NCBI GenBank assembly: GCA_030867875.1
Contig: JAOWCC010000916.1
Span: 1 to 64,000, forward strand
Source of the DNA: Actinernus sp. WN-2022
Taxonomy: Eukaryota > Cnidaria > Anthozoa > Actiniaria > Actinernidae
DNA: 64,000 nt
Direction: 5' to 3'
Shown: positions 20,803 through 33,239 of the stretch, in pieces
Numbering within the stretch: the stretch's first letter is position 1
Layout: every line of letters begins with the position of its first letter
Translations under genes and position numbers: made by a program
The notes under the pieces: generated by a model
Told to the model about the DNA's origin: nothing
The model's input: only the letters and a program-made list of their open reading frames with translations
Databases searched by the model: none

Positions 20803-21748
20803 CAGTTAAATCCCGATAACTCGAACCGTCGGTAACTCGAAGCTCGCGCTAACTCGAACCAAAATTGATTTCCCCTGGATTTGCGTCATACATTTAATGT
20901 AATTTTACCCTCCGTAACTCGAACCCTCGATAACTCGAAGCAATTTTTGTTTCCCTTCAGGTCATTTTCCTTATAATTTTACCCTCGAGAACTCGAACCT
21001 CGTTTATCAAGACGTAACGAGACAAAGCGTACTTCAGAATATTGAATTTATTTTGAAGCAGCATGTACTCTTTGTGTTAACTTCTCTAGTTTCTTGGTTT
21101 TACGTTTCATAAAACGTGTCAGTTCAGTCCTGTGAGAATATTGTACGTGATAAGCGGTGTCAGCAGGAATCAAAGCGAAACTTCTTGGTACACATGATAT
21201 CCTTTGATAAAAGAATCCAGGTTCTAAAAGACGATATTTTCAGACGTTTGCACGGAAGCCATCAGGTAACGTCAAGTTGCAGCTCCAAGCAGCTCTCAAA
21301 GGCTATTTTAATACTGGACTGTAGTGTTTTACAGTCAAACCGGATGTTCCTTTGACGGTCACTTTCACACCTTGTAAAATTGTACAAAGACCCTTATGTT
21401 TTAGTTTGGCCATTGTTTCCGGTTATTGCAGTGAAAACCCGCATCATGCAGTACGCTTTCATTGAGGAATTTCAACAATAATGCTTGGAAATGTCGGAAA
21501 AGTCTCTCAAGCGTAAGATTACTACTAAATCTTTGGAGGAGAAATACAAAGCTCTCAAAGATATTGAGAAGGGCGTGGTAAAGAAAGAGGTAGCAAAAAG
21601 GTATGGCGTTCCTTTAAACACTTTATCCAAGTGGGCGAAGAGCAAAAATAAGATTTCAGCTGCTTTCGAGAATGGTAAAAGTCCAAAAACATTGCATTTA
21701 ATCAGGGTTTTTTTACGGAGAAAGAGTAAAAAACGGATCAATATTTAG
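20803..21748 (+). mobile_element. Tigger/pogo-type element, copy C
   Basis: TA at 20801-20802, then CAGTTAAATCCCG. The motif array is shortened by an internal deletion near 20937, and the HIRAN-like ORF is reduced to its N-terminal end (about 21178-21263) by a deletion after AATCAAAGCGAAA. The transposase start follows. Confidence 0.65.
21491..21748 (+). CDS. Tigger/pogo transposase N-terminal HTH, copy C
   Basis: ATG at 21491 opens ~85 codons: MSEKSLKRKITTKS, then EEKYKALKDIEKGVVKKEVA and KRYGVPLNTLSKWAK. The last two are the recognition region of a CENP-B N-terminal (psq) helix-turn-helix, the DNA-binding module that starts Tigger/pogo transposases. Family transposases run to ~500 residues; here only the first module remains before unrelated sequence and a stop at 21748. 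It could make a short DNA-binding peptide, but more likely it is a truncated relic. Confidence 0.65.
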   Translation: MSEKSLKRKITTKSLEEKYKALKDIEKGVVKKEVAKRYGVPLNTLSKWAKSKNKISAAFENGKSPKTLHLIRVFLRRKSKKRINI

Positions 21749-24700
21749 CAAATACAACAGAACTTGCATTCATAAACCACTTGTAGATCGCTTTATCTAA
21801 AGATTCAAAACTTGCGCCTTTCAGCTTCAATGTCTAAATGGTTTAAATGGGGCTCTGGATCGATGAATTGTACAATCTGTCTAGTTTGTAACAAAGATTC
21901 AGAAGTCAGTTTATTAAAATGAAACTTTTCCGACATAAATTCATTTGAGGAGCTGTTGTACCGTGGCCACCAAATTAGTTGCCCTGCCTTCCCCAGCTCC
22001 AAAATTTACTTCCAAGCTCATTGTTGCCCTTCCTTTTCCGGCTTTACTTGTGGCTGTCTCGATGGCTTCCCTACCACATAGATTCGACACATCGCGAATT
22101 TCCTGCGAACCAGAGAAAGACTTCCACAGATAGAGTGGTACAAAAGTCTACTCTTTCAAAGCCCTTGCAGCATCTATCTGTGACTGTGTCTTGAAAGACA
22201 CTTTCAAAACCTTTTCCTTCCAGACGGGGGAGCTTTAGATGTCTTACAACTGACAGAATTATAACCCTTGCGATCTTTACTTGATGCAAAGGGTGCGAAA
22301 AGTACCATTTTCCTGTGATTAAATGTAAAAACTTATTTGGCAGTGACATGAATATCAGTCAGTTGTCCATATCTAGGTGCTTCAGATTAATTGCGTATTC
22401 TAAGATTCACTGCTCAATCGGCTTATTCCGGTAGAGTTTAGCCTGAAAAATGTGCCGCTCATCTTCCCCTCAGCCCAGGTAGAGTTCAGTATTAATCATT
22501 TCAATATATAGAGGTTTTGAAGAGTTGTGTGTACAGCACTGTTCCCGTTTTATTGATGAACCACACTCGTTGCTTATTCCCAGAGTTCATTATTAATTTA
22601 ATTATCGTCAGTCAAGTTCATTGAGCAATGCTTATCGGTCATAGAGTTATAGGGTAACAGGCGTGTTTGCAGTTGTTAGATATTCTGGTTACTCGTCGGC
22701 ATTTTCAGTTCATTAAATTCTCCAAGGAACAAATAAATGTAGTTACTTTTTCACGTTTTCATCGATCACAAACTTTATCAGATTAATGCTTTGAATTATT
22801 GAAACCTTAGTAAGCGTTGCTTTATTAGTTTATTCTATGATTGCACTGAATGAAATCACACACATTAGTTTTTCTTACCCGCACGCTGAAGGTTACATCG
22901 CGATTTCTTTTCGAACAAAAGAGAATGTATAGATGTAAGTTTTAATTACAGACAAAGGTCCTGTCAACCGGTTCAGTCTGGAATTGCACTTTTGATTGAT
23001 TCCTGCTTCTTTTCTCAGCTTTCTCTTGGACAGATTTGTTAAGGGCTTGTCAACTCTAACGCATAAATAAACCACAAGGTGATAATTTAAAGCCTTAGAA
23101 CCGATGCCTGACTACATTAAACTGTTGGAGCTACCTCAGCTCCCCTGCTGATGAACTACGAATGAATCGTAGTTCATTGGCAGAGTGCCACGGATTCAGA
23201 TGCTCATGAAGTTCGTCAGGATAAGACCATTTATAGCGATATCAGGCGCAAGAGGCAAGAGAAAGACCAATAATCATCCAGGGCAGTAAACAACTACACA
23301 AAAAAAAATCCAGGACAGCAAGAGCAATAGCAACACCAAGCGCAAGAGAGCAAGAGGAAGACCAATAATTATCCATGGCAGTACATCCCTGCAAAACAGC
23401 GGTAGTAATCCCTAACTAAGAACAACACAAGGCAAACCTTTGAAGATTAGTACTCACTCATATAACACCTGATCGGTGGTGTTGATTTTTTCATGGCTGT
23501 TGGATCGGTAAGTTGGCTACTTTTCAGATAATTAAATGCAATGTTCTTTTTTTTGTAAATCACAGGTGCGATTTATCAAAGACTGAGGGAAGTGCGTACC
23601 ACCTGTGGAACATTTCGAAAGTCCAACGTCCGAGCTAAAGCGATCCCAGCACGGCCTGTTTTGTCAGTGTACATCTCGAAGGGGAAGACTTCGTACAGAA
23701 TATGTCAGAATATGTACCCAGACAACTCATAATCACATTATGATGAGTGGACAGTAAGTTTGGTTTCATTATAAACAAGAATTGTTCATTACAGATATTA
23801 GACTGTCCATCTTCTATCAAACTGTCAGAATATGTACCCAGACAACTCATAATCACATTATGATACAGCTGAGACTGAAGAATTGTTGATTTCAGAAACA
23901 AGTTGATGATTAAAAGTTGTAAAACGTTTTCTGCATCGTGCTTACTTTAAAAGGGTCCATAAAAAAAAAAAAACTCTAAACAAACTCTAGTGAAAAGTAA
24001 AAAGGTTGTTTTAGTGCTCCCCTGAAATGGGCGAACACAACCAACATGATAGAAAGAAGGCATTTTATAAGAAATAAACAAACCGTAACTCTAGCCAGTT
24101 TCAGTTTATTTTGTGGAACGCTGACCACCAAGCTCGAGAACCCAGCACCATTTGTTCTCGGTGGCCACTTATACTGCATCACAACGCCGGCTTACACAAA
24201 CAAAAGCATAGCAAAAATGTGAATTTGTCTTTTCTCACGTACGTCTAATCACTTCTTCACACGAGTGGCCACAAGTGAAACAGGCTACATTTACGCCTGA
24301 ATGAATTATTATTCAATTCATGGTCTCCGGGTTGCTTATTTTAAAAATAGTACTTCATTACTGTTATTCAATTTTACTTAGTTTTCACAGAAGAAGAAGT
24401 CAGCATAACTGAGATCTATATCAACCTTTTTACTCTTTCCAATAGCTATTACGTCACCACAAGAAGTCCACAGTGATTTTCACTTCTTGAAACAGCTTTA
24501 CTACAAGCCAGCCTCACTACAAACAATGTAATACAAATAACGTCCAACTATATCATCTCAAGCCCCTTTCTAACGCACTCCCGTAATGTTCCATTACTTC
24601 TAGTGTTAGGCTGAATTGTTATGTCACTTGCCAATTTATAATCTGTTAGCCATTTGGTAAAAGAAAATGGGATAGTCTGTAAATGAAACTGAATCCAAAA

Positions 24701-25229
24701 TACCACAAGAAATATCACATCAAAATTAGTAGGTTTGCCAAGTTTGGGAGTGTTTGGTTCTATTAACCCTTTCAACCACCACAGGCTGCTTTACCGGACA
24801 ACTAATAAAGTTCCCATAAAACCACAGGCCAGTAAACAGGCCAAAATGCAGCCCTTGCATTATCGGCGCGACTTACACATTGCTCAATTGATAGAGAAAT
24901 GGTTGAAGTCACGTATTCACGAAAATAACATTTCGTTACAGTTCCACTAGTGGAAATATTCTTACCAAGACTTCTGACCATCTATAGGTACTTTTCTGAT
25001 CCTCGTAATTGGCAAAGAAGGGATTGGAAAATATCTGTTTTGCCAAAAACTCCTTCGTGATTGGGCGAACAAGAGGCAAGCAGAAGCAAGAGTCCAATTT
25101 CCTGATTTCAAGTTTGTTACGATTGACAGAGGTGGAACACTTGGTGTTTTTTTCTGAAAGCTATTATTCATATGACTAGTAATTTTGATGAAAACGAGTT
25201 TGTTCATAATTTCTTCTATCGTTTGGTCT
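21749..25229. other. Non-coding part of tandem unit 2
   Basis: Copy of 15935-19449 with small indels, including the 11-bp-stem hairpin near 23151-23177 and the minus ORF 24548-24775. The ORF differs at several codons from its counterpart but shows no family. Confidence 0.5.
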
Positions 25230-25950
25230 AGTCTAAATAATGATAATATAGATACAAATAAAGAACATCATCATATGTTAATCTTCATTTACCATGTAGG
25301 AAACTTTCTAAACGACAAATCAAATTAATGTCCAAACCATGGATATCAAAGGATATTCAGAAAAAGATAGGGATAAGCTCTATTCACAATTATTGAATAA
25401 ACTACACAATCATGATCTTAACTTCCTCTATGAAAAGTTTAGAAATAAAGTTGTTAATGATATTAAACTAACTAAAATTAATTATTATAGAGAATACTTT
25501 CTCTCTAATAAATCTAATATGAAGAAACGATGGTCTGGCATTAACTCAATTATTATTATTTAATATTATTAATTGAAAACAATATAACTATCAACAACCC
25601 TCAAAGTATAGCAAATGTTTTTAATAATTTCTTTGTGAATGTTGGAAAATCCACTGATAAACGCATTGCTGTAGGTAAACGTAGCATTCAATCCTTTCTC
25701 AAAGGCAGTTATTAACAATCCTTTTTCTTGTTGCCCATAATTCCTCCTGAAATCATCCCAATAATTTCCTCAATGAGTAAAAGAAAATCTGTAGGTCCAA
25801 ACAGTATACCTATCCCTTTATTAAAAGCCCTAAAGAATCAGATTTCTATCCCTTTATCTGAAACCATTAATGATCCTTTTTCCTCTGAAATTTTCCCTAA
25901 TAAACTAAAGTTACTCCAATTTTTAAACTTAGGGCCCCCTAAGGGCAACT
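25230..25950 (+). pseudogene. LINE fragment with start of reverse transcriptase
   Basis: Reads KLSKRQIKLMSKPWISKDIQ, then NYYREYFLSNKSNMKKRWSG, NVFNNFFVNVGKSTDKR and finally SMSKRKSVGPNSIPIPLLKA. The last is the typical start of a non-LTR reverse transcriptase (K-S-x-GPN-x-IP). Frame changes occur near 25340, 25560 and 25710. The match ends at about 25940, before the catalytic motifs, so it is 3' truncated. Likely CR1/jockey-like; the clade is not certain. Confidence 0.7.
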
Positions 25951-26466
25951 CATGATGATCAATGAGCTATTTTGGTATATACTAAAAATCACGTGACCAA
26001 TGACGCCATCACCACTAAGTGAATCGTGGGAAAATACCATACCTGTCCAAGTTTACGGTTGTATGGTACTCTTATTTTGCTAAAATTTGAACGAAGTGCG
26101 AAAAGGTTTTTCCCACTGATTGAGAACTAAAATGTATTCTTAAAATGGATCAGATTTACCATTTTATCGGGAAAATATTTTTAATGCCCTTTTTTATACA
26201 TTTTCCGAAGACAATTGAGTTTGTTTACGCGTCCTTTTTATTGTTTAAATCAGTCCCCTTTTGATAAAAAATGATGGGGTTTTCGCACACGGTCAACCTG
26301 TGGAATTCTTTTCGGGGATAGACTGGAGAGAGATACCGATAGATGGAGTTTACTCTTGTTATTTCACTTCGAATTGGAAACTTGATCACTTATCCTTCAC
26401 CATTATAATTTATATATTCGCTCTCACTCAATATATTCGGACTTAGTTGCTCTCTATAGCTTTGCT
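25951..26466. other. AT-rich spacer upstream of Mutator-like fragment
   Basis: No gene recognised. It may contain the 5' flank of the ORF starting at 26467; a CATCACGTGACC-type E-box motif lies near 25990. Confidence 0.35.
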
Positions 26467-27240
26467 ATGGGGAAAAGTTGTACTATTAGACGTCCTAAGA
26501 AAAGATTTGCAGGTAATCAGTTCATACAAGACGGCAAACGAACGAGCAAAGACGAACAGCAACTAAACAACACACAACCATGCGGACTGAATCCAGAGCT
26601 GGGCGAATCTTCTAAATCAAGCAACGATGAACTCGACTCTCGAAAATCTGTTTCATACCAGAAACTTCAGCCAAAGAAATCCACAGAACCGAAGAAAGCT
26701 GATGTGGAATCTGAAGAACATCAAGTTGGAAGCACAATTACTGGATTTAGAATGTGTGACATGGAGATTTTAAGTAAAAATCTACTCAACGTGTAACTTT
26801 AAAAGAGTTTTGCAGGACGTGCACTATAAATATTCCAATTTCTGGTCGACGAAGACATAACATTTCTCTATTATAAAAGTAGCCGAAAGGTTGACGGCGC
26901 TGCTTGGAACTGAAGCATAAATCCAGGAAGAGTTCATTTCTTCGATCATTTGCTCGAAATGCAAGCGGGAGCTTGAAAAACTTGAACTTGAAGTAACGAC
27001 TGATTTGGAAAGTTTTAAATCTCTAACTGAAAGATCTGCAGAGGTGCCGAGAAACTTATAATTCTGCAACAGTGCTGGTAGAGTAATATAAAATCAAGAA
27101 GAAGGATTTGCCTGTCGAGTAAAACGATGCAAAGGGAATTCACCAAGTACGATCGAAACGACTCAAACCAAGAAAAGAGCCAGCTTACCGCCTCAAGCAC
27201 AACGAAATATCCTGTCCATTCCTGAGTATCACGACCAAAT
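26467..27240 (+). pseudogene. Mutator-like transposon protein N-terminus, decayed
   Basis: An open frame of 109 codons (26467-26796) begins MGKSCTIRRPKKRFAGNQF and ends GFRMCDMEILSKNLLNV. This layout (a basic KRRF-x-GNQ start, a polar spacer, then a GFR-x-x-DMEIL element before a Cys-rich domain) resembles cnidarian proteins with a Mutator-like transposase domain; I recall this pattern and cannot check it. After a stop, further plus-strand pieces continue: SSIICSKCKRELEKLELEV around 26935, then a K/R-rich piece near 27110-27200. Frameshifts and stops make it a pseudogene. A host zinc-finger gene is an alternative. Confidence 0.4.
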
Positions 27241-27415
27241 CAACTTGAACTCGAGCTTGTTGTGCGTGTCGATCTTGTTGTCCCCTCAAAGGATAAACCG
27301 AAAAGTACGAAAGTTGAGGTTTGTGTAAATCACAAATTTACATTTGACTGAGCCGTTGTGATTGGAATAACCTGAAATTTAAAGACTTCCCGTAGCCTGT
27401 TGGTAGGACAGCAAT

Positions 27416-27714
27416 GGCATCTCGTAGTTTCACAAAGCTAATAATCGCTTCTTTTTGGATTTCTTTTTAAATGTTGACGTTTGGGAAGCTTTTAAACGCC
27501 AAACTTATTGCCTTCTTGCATGCCAGTTCCAAGTTTGCAGCCGCCATGGAGACAAACTAAAGTGACAGCTGTTTTCAAAATCTAACCGGTTTAGGTCCGT
27601 TAACCAATCACAAATGCCTACAAAACCTGTTGGTGCGATCATCCAATCAGATTTCTAGTACAGATTCTGTACCCATGAAAGTGAGACTTTGTCCCAATTA
27701 GCCCAGATTGTCGT
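27416..27714. repeat. Duplicate of the 5' flank of copy B
   Basis: Matches about 12680-12990 with indels: a ~18-nt insertion near 27456 and loss of the AAAATAAACTC-containing segment. It places copy D in the same duplicated unit as copy B. Its right end joins directly into the middle of exon 1, so the ATG is deleted. Confidence 0.8.
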
Positions 27715-29109
27715 ACGACTTACAGCCGAGCCTGACAATAAGCAAACGTATCAACCGACCGGTACAACCGCGAGAATTTGTCGAGTTTTCCAACAATGAT
27801 TTAACGCTATAAAACCTTATGATTGCCTGTGCGGAACACTTTGGCTATCCGGCACACTCGTGCGATGTGCTGGTGTCAAACAAGGGGCCATCGTGTACGG
27901 ACATAAACCAGATTCCTCACCGCAAAAACAAGGAAATGGCAACTGCACCAAAAAGATTTCATCGGTATAATATACATTAATAGAGAAGATCCTAACAAAA
28001 ATAAAGAAAATGTCTTTACTTTAAAAACAGAACTGCCAGGTTGGAATCCGGAATCACGCAAAATTCTATTTTGGAAACCGGAATCCAGGCTATTGACTAT
28101 TGTCATCACAGTTACCTAAATCTCAATATACGTAGGAATAGTTATGAGGGCAATTTACAGTAGTTTATGTTCTCTTTCATGACATGAACCCCTCTTTGTC
28201 TCCCCCAGGGTGGGGCATTTGCTGTAACAGGTCAGCCCGGGGTTGGGCATTGTCAAAGGCAATGTTATCTTTTGGATTTTAAAAGACGTGCATGCCTCAT
28301 TGTTTATTTCAAATTTCCTGATTGCTCCCAATAGAAAAAAAAATCAAATGATCAAAGGTATGGGATTTTCAGATGGAAACTATAGGAAATGTGATATTAG
28401 GGATATGAAATGGCATGCCCACCATCGAAATGAGAATACAGTTTCTTTAATTATTGTTTTTATTCTCTTTTACCTGGAACATGGAATCTAATAGTATTTC
28501 ATTGGGTCTCCTTTCATTGGGTCTTTTGTTAGGTATACCTTGTTAGATTTGTGGCCAATTTAGAACAAGATGAAGATGAGCAATACAAAAGTTAGCCAAT
28601 GTCAGCTGGTAGTGATAAGGAGGTACACCATAAGCCTGCCAAGAGTGCAAAGTTCACAAGTGAACCTGCTGCGCCAACGAAGGCATCAGAGGTTCCACAA
28701 AGCTACCCAGCTTCGGTGTCTATTGAGCAACTTCTGAATGCAGGAAAATTTGTTAAGCCAGCCTCCAGAACAAAGACAGTATTGAAGTTGGAGTCATTTC
28801 ACTTACTCAACAAAGAGTGGAAAACAGAAAAGTGTCTAACTCTCTATGTTGATGATGACAAATTTGCATCCGGAGCATATTCCGTGATGCATTCAAAGGA
28901 ACACCGGAAAGTGGCAGCCAGTGTAACAAAAAAGGGTAATAAAGAAATACAATGACAAGTCAAAGCACATCATTAAGGACACAGTAAAGACGACATGAAA
29001 CAAGATGAGGCCTTCAATGCTTTTTGTCAGGCGCTCCGTGAAACGGAACAGGAGTCTTTGGCCCTCGAACTTGAACGGAATTTATCGGATCTCGAGGCAG
29101 AATCATCTG
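27715..29109 (+). pseudogene. Alpha-kinase-like/CARD-like gene, copy D
   Basis: Exon 1 is 5' truncated and frameshifted (GTACGACTTAC, AACCGACCGG). The donor region reads AAGGAAATGG instead of AAGGTAATGG, so the splice donor is lost. Exon 2 starts at 28533, meets a TAG near 28591, then is open at 28599-28955. The CARD-like exon (open from 28995, DEAFNAFCQALRETEQES) ends at the usual donor after 29109. Confidence 0.6.
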
Positions 29110-29545
29110 GTAAGTATATACAGTTGAATCCCGATAACTCGAACCATCGGGAACTCGAAACGCGCGCTAACTCGAACCGAAATAGATTTTGCCTGGATTT
29201 GCGTCATACATTTAATGTAATTTTACTCTCCGTAACTCGAACCCTCGATAACTCGAACCTCCCGCTAACTCGAAGCAATTTTTGTTACCCTTCACGTCAT
29301 TTTCTTTATAATTTTACCCTCGAGAACTCGAACCTCGTTTATCAAGACGTAACGAGACAAAACGTACTTCAGAACATTGAATTTATTTTGAAGCAGCATG
29401 TATTCTTTGTGTTAACTTCTCTAGTTTCTTGGTTTTACGTTACATAAAACGTGTCAGTTCAGTCAGTCCTGTGAGAATATTGTACGTAATAAGCGGTGTC
29501 AGCAGGAATCAAAGGGAAACAAAGGATCCATTCAACCAGCTTTCA

Positions 29546-29941
29546 TCAAGCTTTTCCGCTTAGCTGTTTCTTTAAAATGTCAATACATTTCTTCTGTCCC
29601 TTGAAATGCAGCGTGCACGGCACCTGCATGCCTTCTCCATCGCCACAGTTAACTGCCTTGCCAGTTACCACCACAGTGCAGGAGTTCTGCTTATTGGCCC
29701 GCAAAAAGTAGAAAATAGTCTTTGCAAAACGGCCAGATTTGCCTTTCATTAAAAGTCCAACAACTTCGCCAGAATGTAGCACACATACCGCATACTTGTC
29801 GACACTATTGCTTGGTTCTGGTACAGCGTTTAGCTCCTCAAGAAGCTCCGGGGACCAAACTTCTTGGTACACATGATATCCTTTGATAAAAGAATCCAGG
29901 TTGTAAAATACGATATTTTCAGACGTTTGCACGGAAGCCAT
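29546..29941 (-). CDS. HIRAN-like small protein, copy D
   Basis: A 131-codon ORF, same length as copy B with scattered substitutions, including GEFVGHLMKGKSSH to GEVVGLLMKGKSGR. The H to L change alters the position usually occupied by the VG-H strand of HIRAN domains. The core PSNSVDKYAVCVLHSGE is unchanged. It is divergent to the HTH start ~220 bp away. Either recent duplication or mild constraint would explain retention of the frame. Confidence 0.55.
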   Translation of the reverse strand: MASVQTSENIVFYNLDSFIKGYHVYQEVWSPELLEELNAVPEPSNSVDKYAVCVLHSGEVVGLLMKGKSGRFAKTIFYFLRANKQNSCTVVVTGKAVNCGDGEGMQVPCTLHFKGQKKCIDILKKQLSGKA

Positions 29942-30169
29942 TAGGTAACGTCAAGTTGCAGCTCCAAGCAGCTCTCAAATGCTATTGTAATACTGGACTG
30001 TAGTGTTTTACAGCCAAACCGGATGTTCCTTTGACGGTCACTTTCACACCTTGTAAAATTGTACAAAGACCCTTATGTTTTAGTTTGGCCATTGTTTCCG
30101 GTTATTGCAGTAAAAACTCACATCATGCAGTACGCTTTCATTGAGGAATTTCAACAATAATGCTTGGAA

Positions 30170-30273
30170 ATGTTGGACAAGTCTCTCAAGCGTAAGATTG
30201 CTACTAAATCTTTGGAGGAGAAATACAAAGCTCTCAAAGATATTAAGAAGGGCGTAGCAAAGAAAGAGGTAGC
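30170..30273 (+). pseudogene. Tigger transposase HTH fragment, copy D
   Basis: LDKSLKRKIATKSLEEKYKA then KKGVAKKEVA; the recognition helix is lost at the breakpoint, and the frame continues into unrelated sequence to 30361. Confidence 0.65.
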
Positions 30274-30811
30274 AAGGCCACACACAAAAAAGAATTTCCA
30301 CTCGGTTTTGGGATATCTGGGGTTATTTAAGCTTATCTTTAGTTCAAAAAGCCCTGCTTGATTGTGCACCAAGTTCAATTTTCTTCTCTGATTTCTTAAA
30401 AGTACGCCTGACCGAGAGAAAGTGCCGAAGTTAGCCAGGAACTGTCAGTTCCAATAACTGTATGTCTATTTAACGGTGAGCAGAAATGTGTTACAAGTCA
30501 TATGAAGCTTGTCAATAAACTTCTTCAATCTCCAACCTTCCTATCTTTGTTGGTGATCAACTTGATGGACTTTAGAAACTATCCATGTGATTGTAGTAAG
30601 TTACACAGGTGGGCCATCAACATCATTTTATGAAGTATTTTACTACGTTTCAGCACTGATTGACAAACCCCAACCTGAACCACTCTGGGGCTGTCATTAG
30701 AGGCCAGCTACTGACAATTATCGCCAGCAACATATACATGTAGCCAGAATTGTAGCACAGAAACCGGCTATATTCAGTTGTTCAACAACTTTAAAACTTA
30801 ACAATTAGGCC
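30274..30811. other. Unrecognised spacer
   Basis: No gene or repeat recognised between the end of copy D and the Penelope-like element. Confidence 0.4.
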
Positions 30812-31707
30812 ATATATGTTTCTAGCCGGTCTCTTTCCAATAGTGAGGTCCGTTTATTGACAAAAGGGCTAAAATTTATACCTACACAAAAGACACCGCT
30901 ATAACAAAATGCATCTACGCTTCATGTTTGCTGATACTGTCAAAAACCACTACATGTACATAAATTCTACATGTACATAAATTGAACTGGAAAGTTCTGG
31001 CAAGCTCCAGTTCAACCATCAGTGTTACTCGAACAGTATCCAGACGACACATGCGAAGAGTTGGCAAATATTGCACCTTGTCCAATTAAAGACAACCTCA
31101 GAATAAATGAACGACAATCCCTAAAAAGCGTAAAAGGTCTCACCCTCAAAAAAAGAAGACAAAGGAACCACTACTGTCATTATGGATGCCAAATCTAAAA
31201 TAGAAGGCCTCCTAAACAGCTCTATGACGAGCATTTTTACAAGCCTCCTGATAATCCTATGGCACCTGAAACTACAGTCAAAGTACGTAAGATAGTCAAC
31301 AGGCTATTCTTAAACAAACACATTGACAAAATGACTCACAAATGGTTAACTGTAGGTTCTAACAAAACCCGCATTCCAGAATTTACATGCCCACTAAAAT
31401 ACATAAAAAGTACCAGTGGCCACAATTGAAATATCCAGAAGAGGTGGTCCAACAGAATGCATTATTTTGTAGACTCCCTTTTGCAACCTATAGCAAAATC
31501 ACAAGAGTCCTACATCAAAGACACCACTGATTTCATCAACTTCATCGAGAAAACACAAATTTCAGATGCAGTAATTTTAGCTAGCCTAGACTAATATCCC
31601 TCAAACAGAGAGCATTAACATTGTCCCAATTCCTATAACGGAATTACAGGAACTCAGAGCTTATTTTCGGAGAAAATTATGTTTCCTTCAATGTCCAAAA
31701 CTTCTTA
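30812..31707 (+). pseudogene. Penelope-like element RT, N-terminal half, copy 1
   Basis: Plus-strand pieces match Penelope-like reverse transcriptases: SRSLSDSEV..LTKGLKFIP (30820-30870), IKDNLRINERQSLKSVKG, DKGTTTVIMDAKSKIEGLL, KWLTVGSNKTRIPEF and SYIKDTTDFINFIEKTQIS (31510-31570), then NIPQTESINIV. Many frameshifts, a ~15-nt loss after ILASLD and another near NIV. It ends at TCTTA (31703-31707) where the element at 31708 begins. Confidence 0.7.
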
Positions 31708-33072
31708 GATGAATAGCACGATCACCACGCCATATCAGATAATTAAGCGATCTCCTTGTAGTTTTTTCAAATATCTCGCTCAATATTTTATAATTTTGTC
31801 TCAAACTTTTTAGAATTGTAGTTTGGTAATTTACCTCCTACTCGGGCATTTTGTTTGCATACATGATTACTTGGAGGGCTATGCATGCAGACAGCAAGAC
31901 GAAATTCAATTCGTATTTTGACACGGCTAAAGTGTCCCTGCACATCACAATACTCCATCGTCGTGCTGTTGAAGCCATAGTTGGGATTGTGAGTACAGAA
32001 GATGAGGCCTAGCTGATAAAGGAGCATGTGTTCATTGTATCTGATGATCCCATTCAAGATCAAGACAGCGTGCACAAGGCGCAAGAGCTAATTCACAACT
32101 ACCTCATCAATGGCATTGCCTAGAACAGTAAAAATGCACGAGTTCACTGATGGCTGTGCAGCGCAATATAAATCGCGTCACTGCATTGGTGACCTGTCTT
32201 GCTCTCTTCCTGACTTGGCTTCTCCTGCCGAAGGAAAACAAGATGCTGCAGGCTGCCACGTCAAGCAGAAAGTCAGCCAGGCAGTCCTCCGCAGAACGGC
32301 TACCATCAACACTGCAAAGAGCATGTATGACTTCCTCGTGCAAAACTTCACCCAGCCAGCAGCCACTAGTTTCACTGCAAGAGCAAATGTCATTCAGCTT
32401 AAATGCTGAATATTTTTCTTTGTTCCACCCACTGGCGAGGGGTCTATTACTCGAAACAGAGCTGGCAGAAAGTTTAAAGAAGCTAAAGGGATAAGAAAGT
32501 GGCACTGTGTAAAGTCCTTGGCTCAACAAGAGAAGGTTCTGTGAAGTACCGGTCATGTTATTGCATTAGCTGCATTGTGGATGAGAATAGTTGTACCAAC
32601 AAGGCCTGGCTGGATGACTGGAAAAAGGTTGATATCTGCAGAGATGGTTCAGTAGCTACCACTAGGCAGGCAGCAGAAGTCCCCGACTTGGACCATGACA
32701 CTGCCTCTCACATTGCTGACCTGGCTGTAAAGGGGAGCACAGTCGCCATTGCAGCTGATGATGGCCCTGTGTACAACTTCTGCTTGCTAAAGGTTATGTC
32801 AGAGGAAGTAGAGGAGCTAGAGATGAATTACACTGATGACTACAAGTGTAATGCATTGGGAGGAGAAAGGGTCCTGAAAGGAAATTTCTTCCTGAGGGAC
32901 AATATACATGACACAACATTCACACTTGAGCTAAAGCACACGGCTGTCGTGTATGCTGCTACTGTCCGCCATATTTGTGGTGAATTACCAGCCAAAAAGA
33001 AAGGAAGAAAAATGAGTTATGGCATCTCTTTAACCTAGTTCACATTTTTGTAGCTTTACCTTCATTTTTGTG
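31708..33072 (+). mobile_element. Unclassified DNA-element remnant with FTDGCAAQYKS gene, copy 1
   Basis: Second copy of the element at 42374-44011, 3' truncated at about 33072. It encodes, in broken frames, DTAKVSLHITILHRRAVEAI, then VHEFTDGCAAQYKSRHCIGD, QDAAGCHVKQKVSQAVLRRT and a C-terminal part open from 32499 to 33038 with CYCISCIVDENSCTNKAW. The DGC-A-Q-KS-RHC, G-QDAAG and CYC-x-x-C motifs occur in a recurrent uncharacterised cnidarian family that I recall from repeat-rich loci. Its presence inside a retroelement with a short target duplication in copy 2 argues it is transposon-encoded. Confidence 0.6.
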
Positions 33073-33239
33073 GGCCAAAGAAAGCTTACTAGTGTTGTTA
33101 CGAGATGCTCCGACTTTGACGAAAGCTTCGACTTGGATCACCGAGTAAGCACTGAACTTAAAACAATCATAATGTTTTTTGTGTTATGTTCATATTATTC
33201 ATGTATTACGTTGTACGGTAATATAGGTACTCTACCAAA

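Larger units (their letters stand above)
19858..25665. repeat. Tandem duplication, unit 2 (~5.8 kb)
   Basis: Second direct copy of 13706-19857. The largest difference is loss of most of the HIRAN-like ORF near 21178; smaller indels lie at 20940, 23690 and 24390. It lacks exon 1 because the unit starts inside the intron. Confidence 0.9.
29121..30273 (+). mobile_element. Tigger/pogo-type element, copy D (3' truncated)
   Basis: CAGTTGAATCCCGATAACTC starts right after TATA, 11 nt from the exon end. It has the full motif array, an intact HIRAN-like ORF on the minus strand and the HTH start on the plus strand (ATG near 30170). The match stops after AAAGAAGAGGTAGCAAGG at about 30273. Confidence 0.65.
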
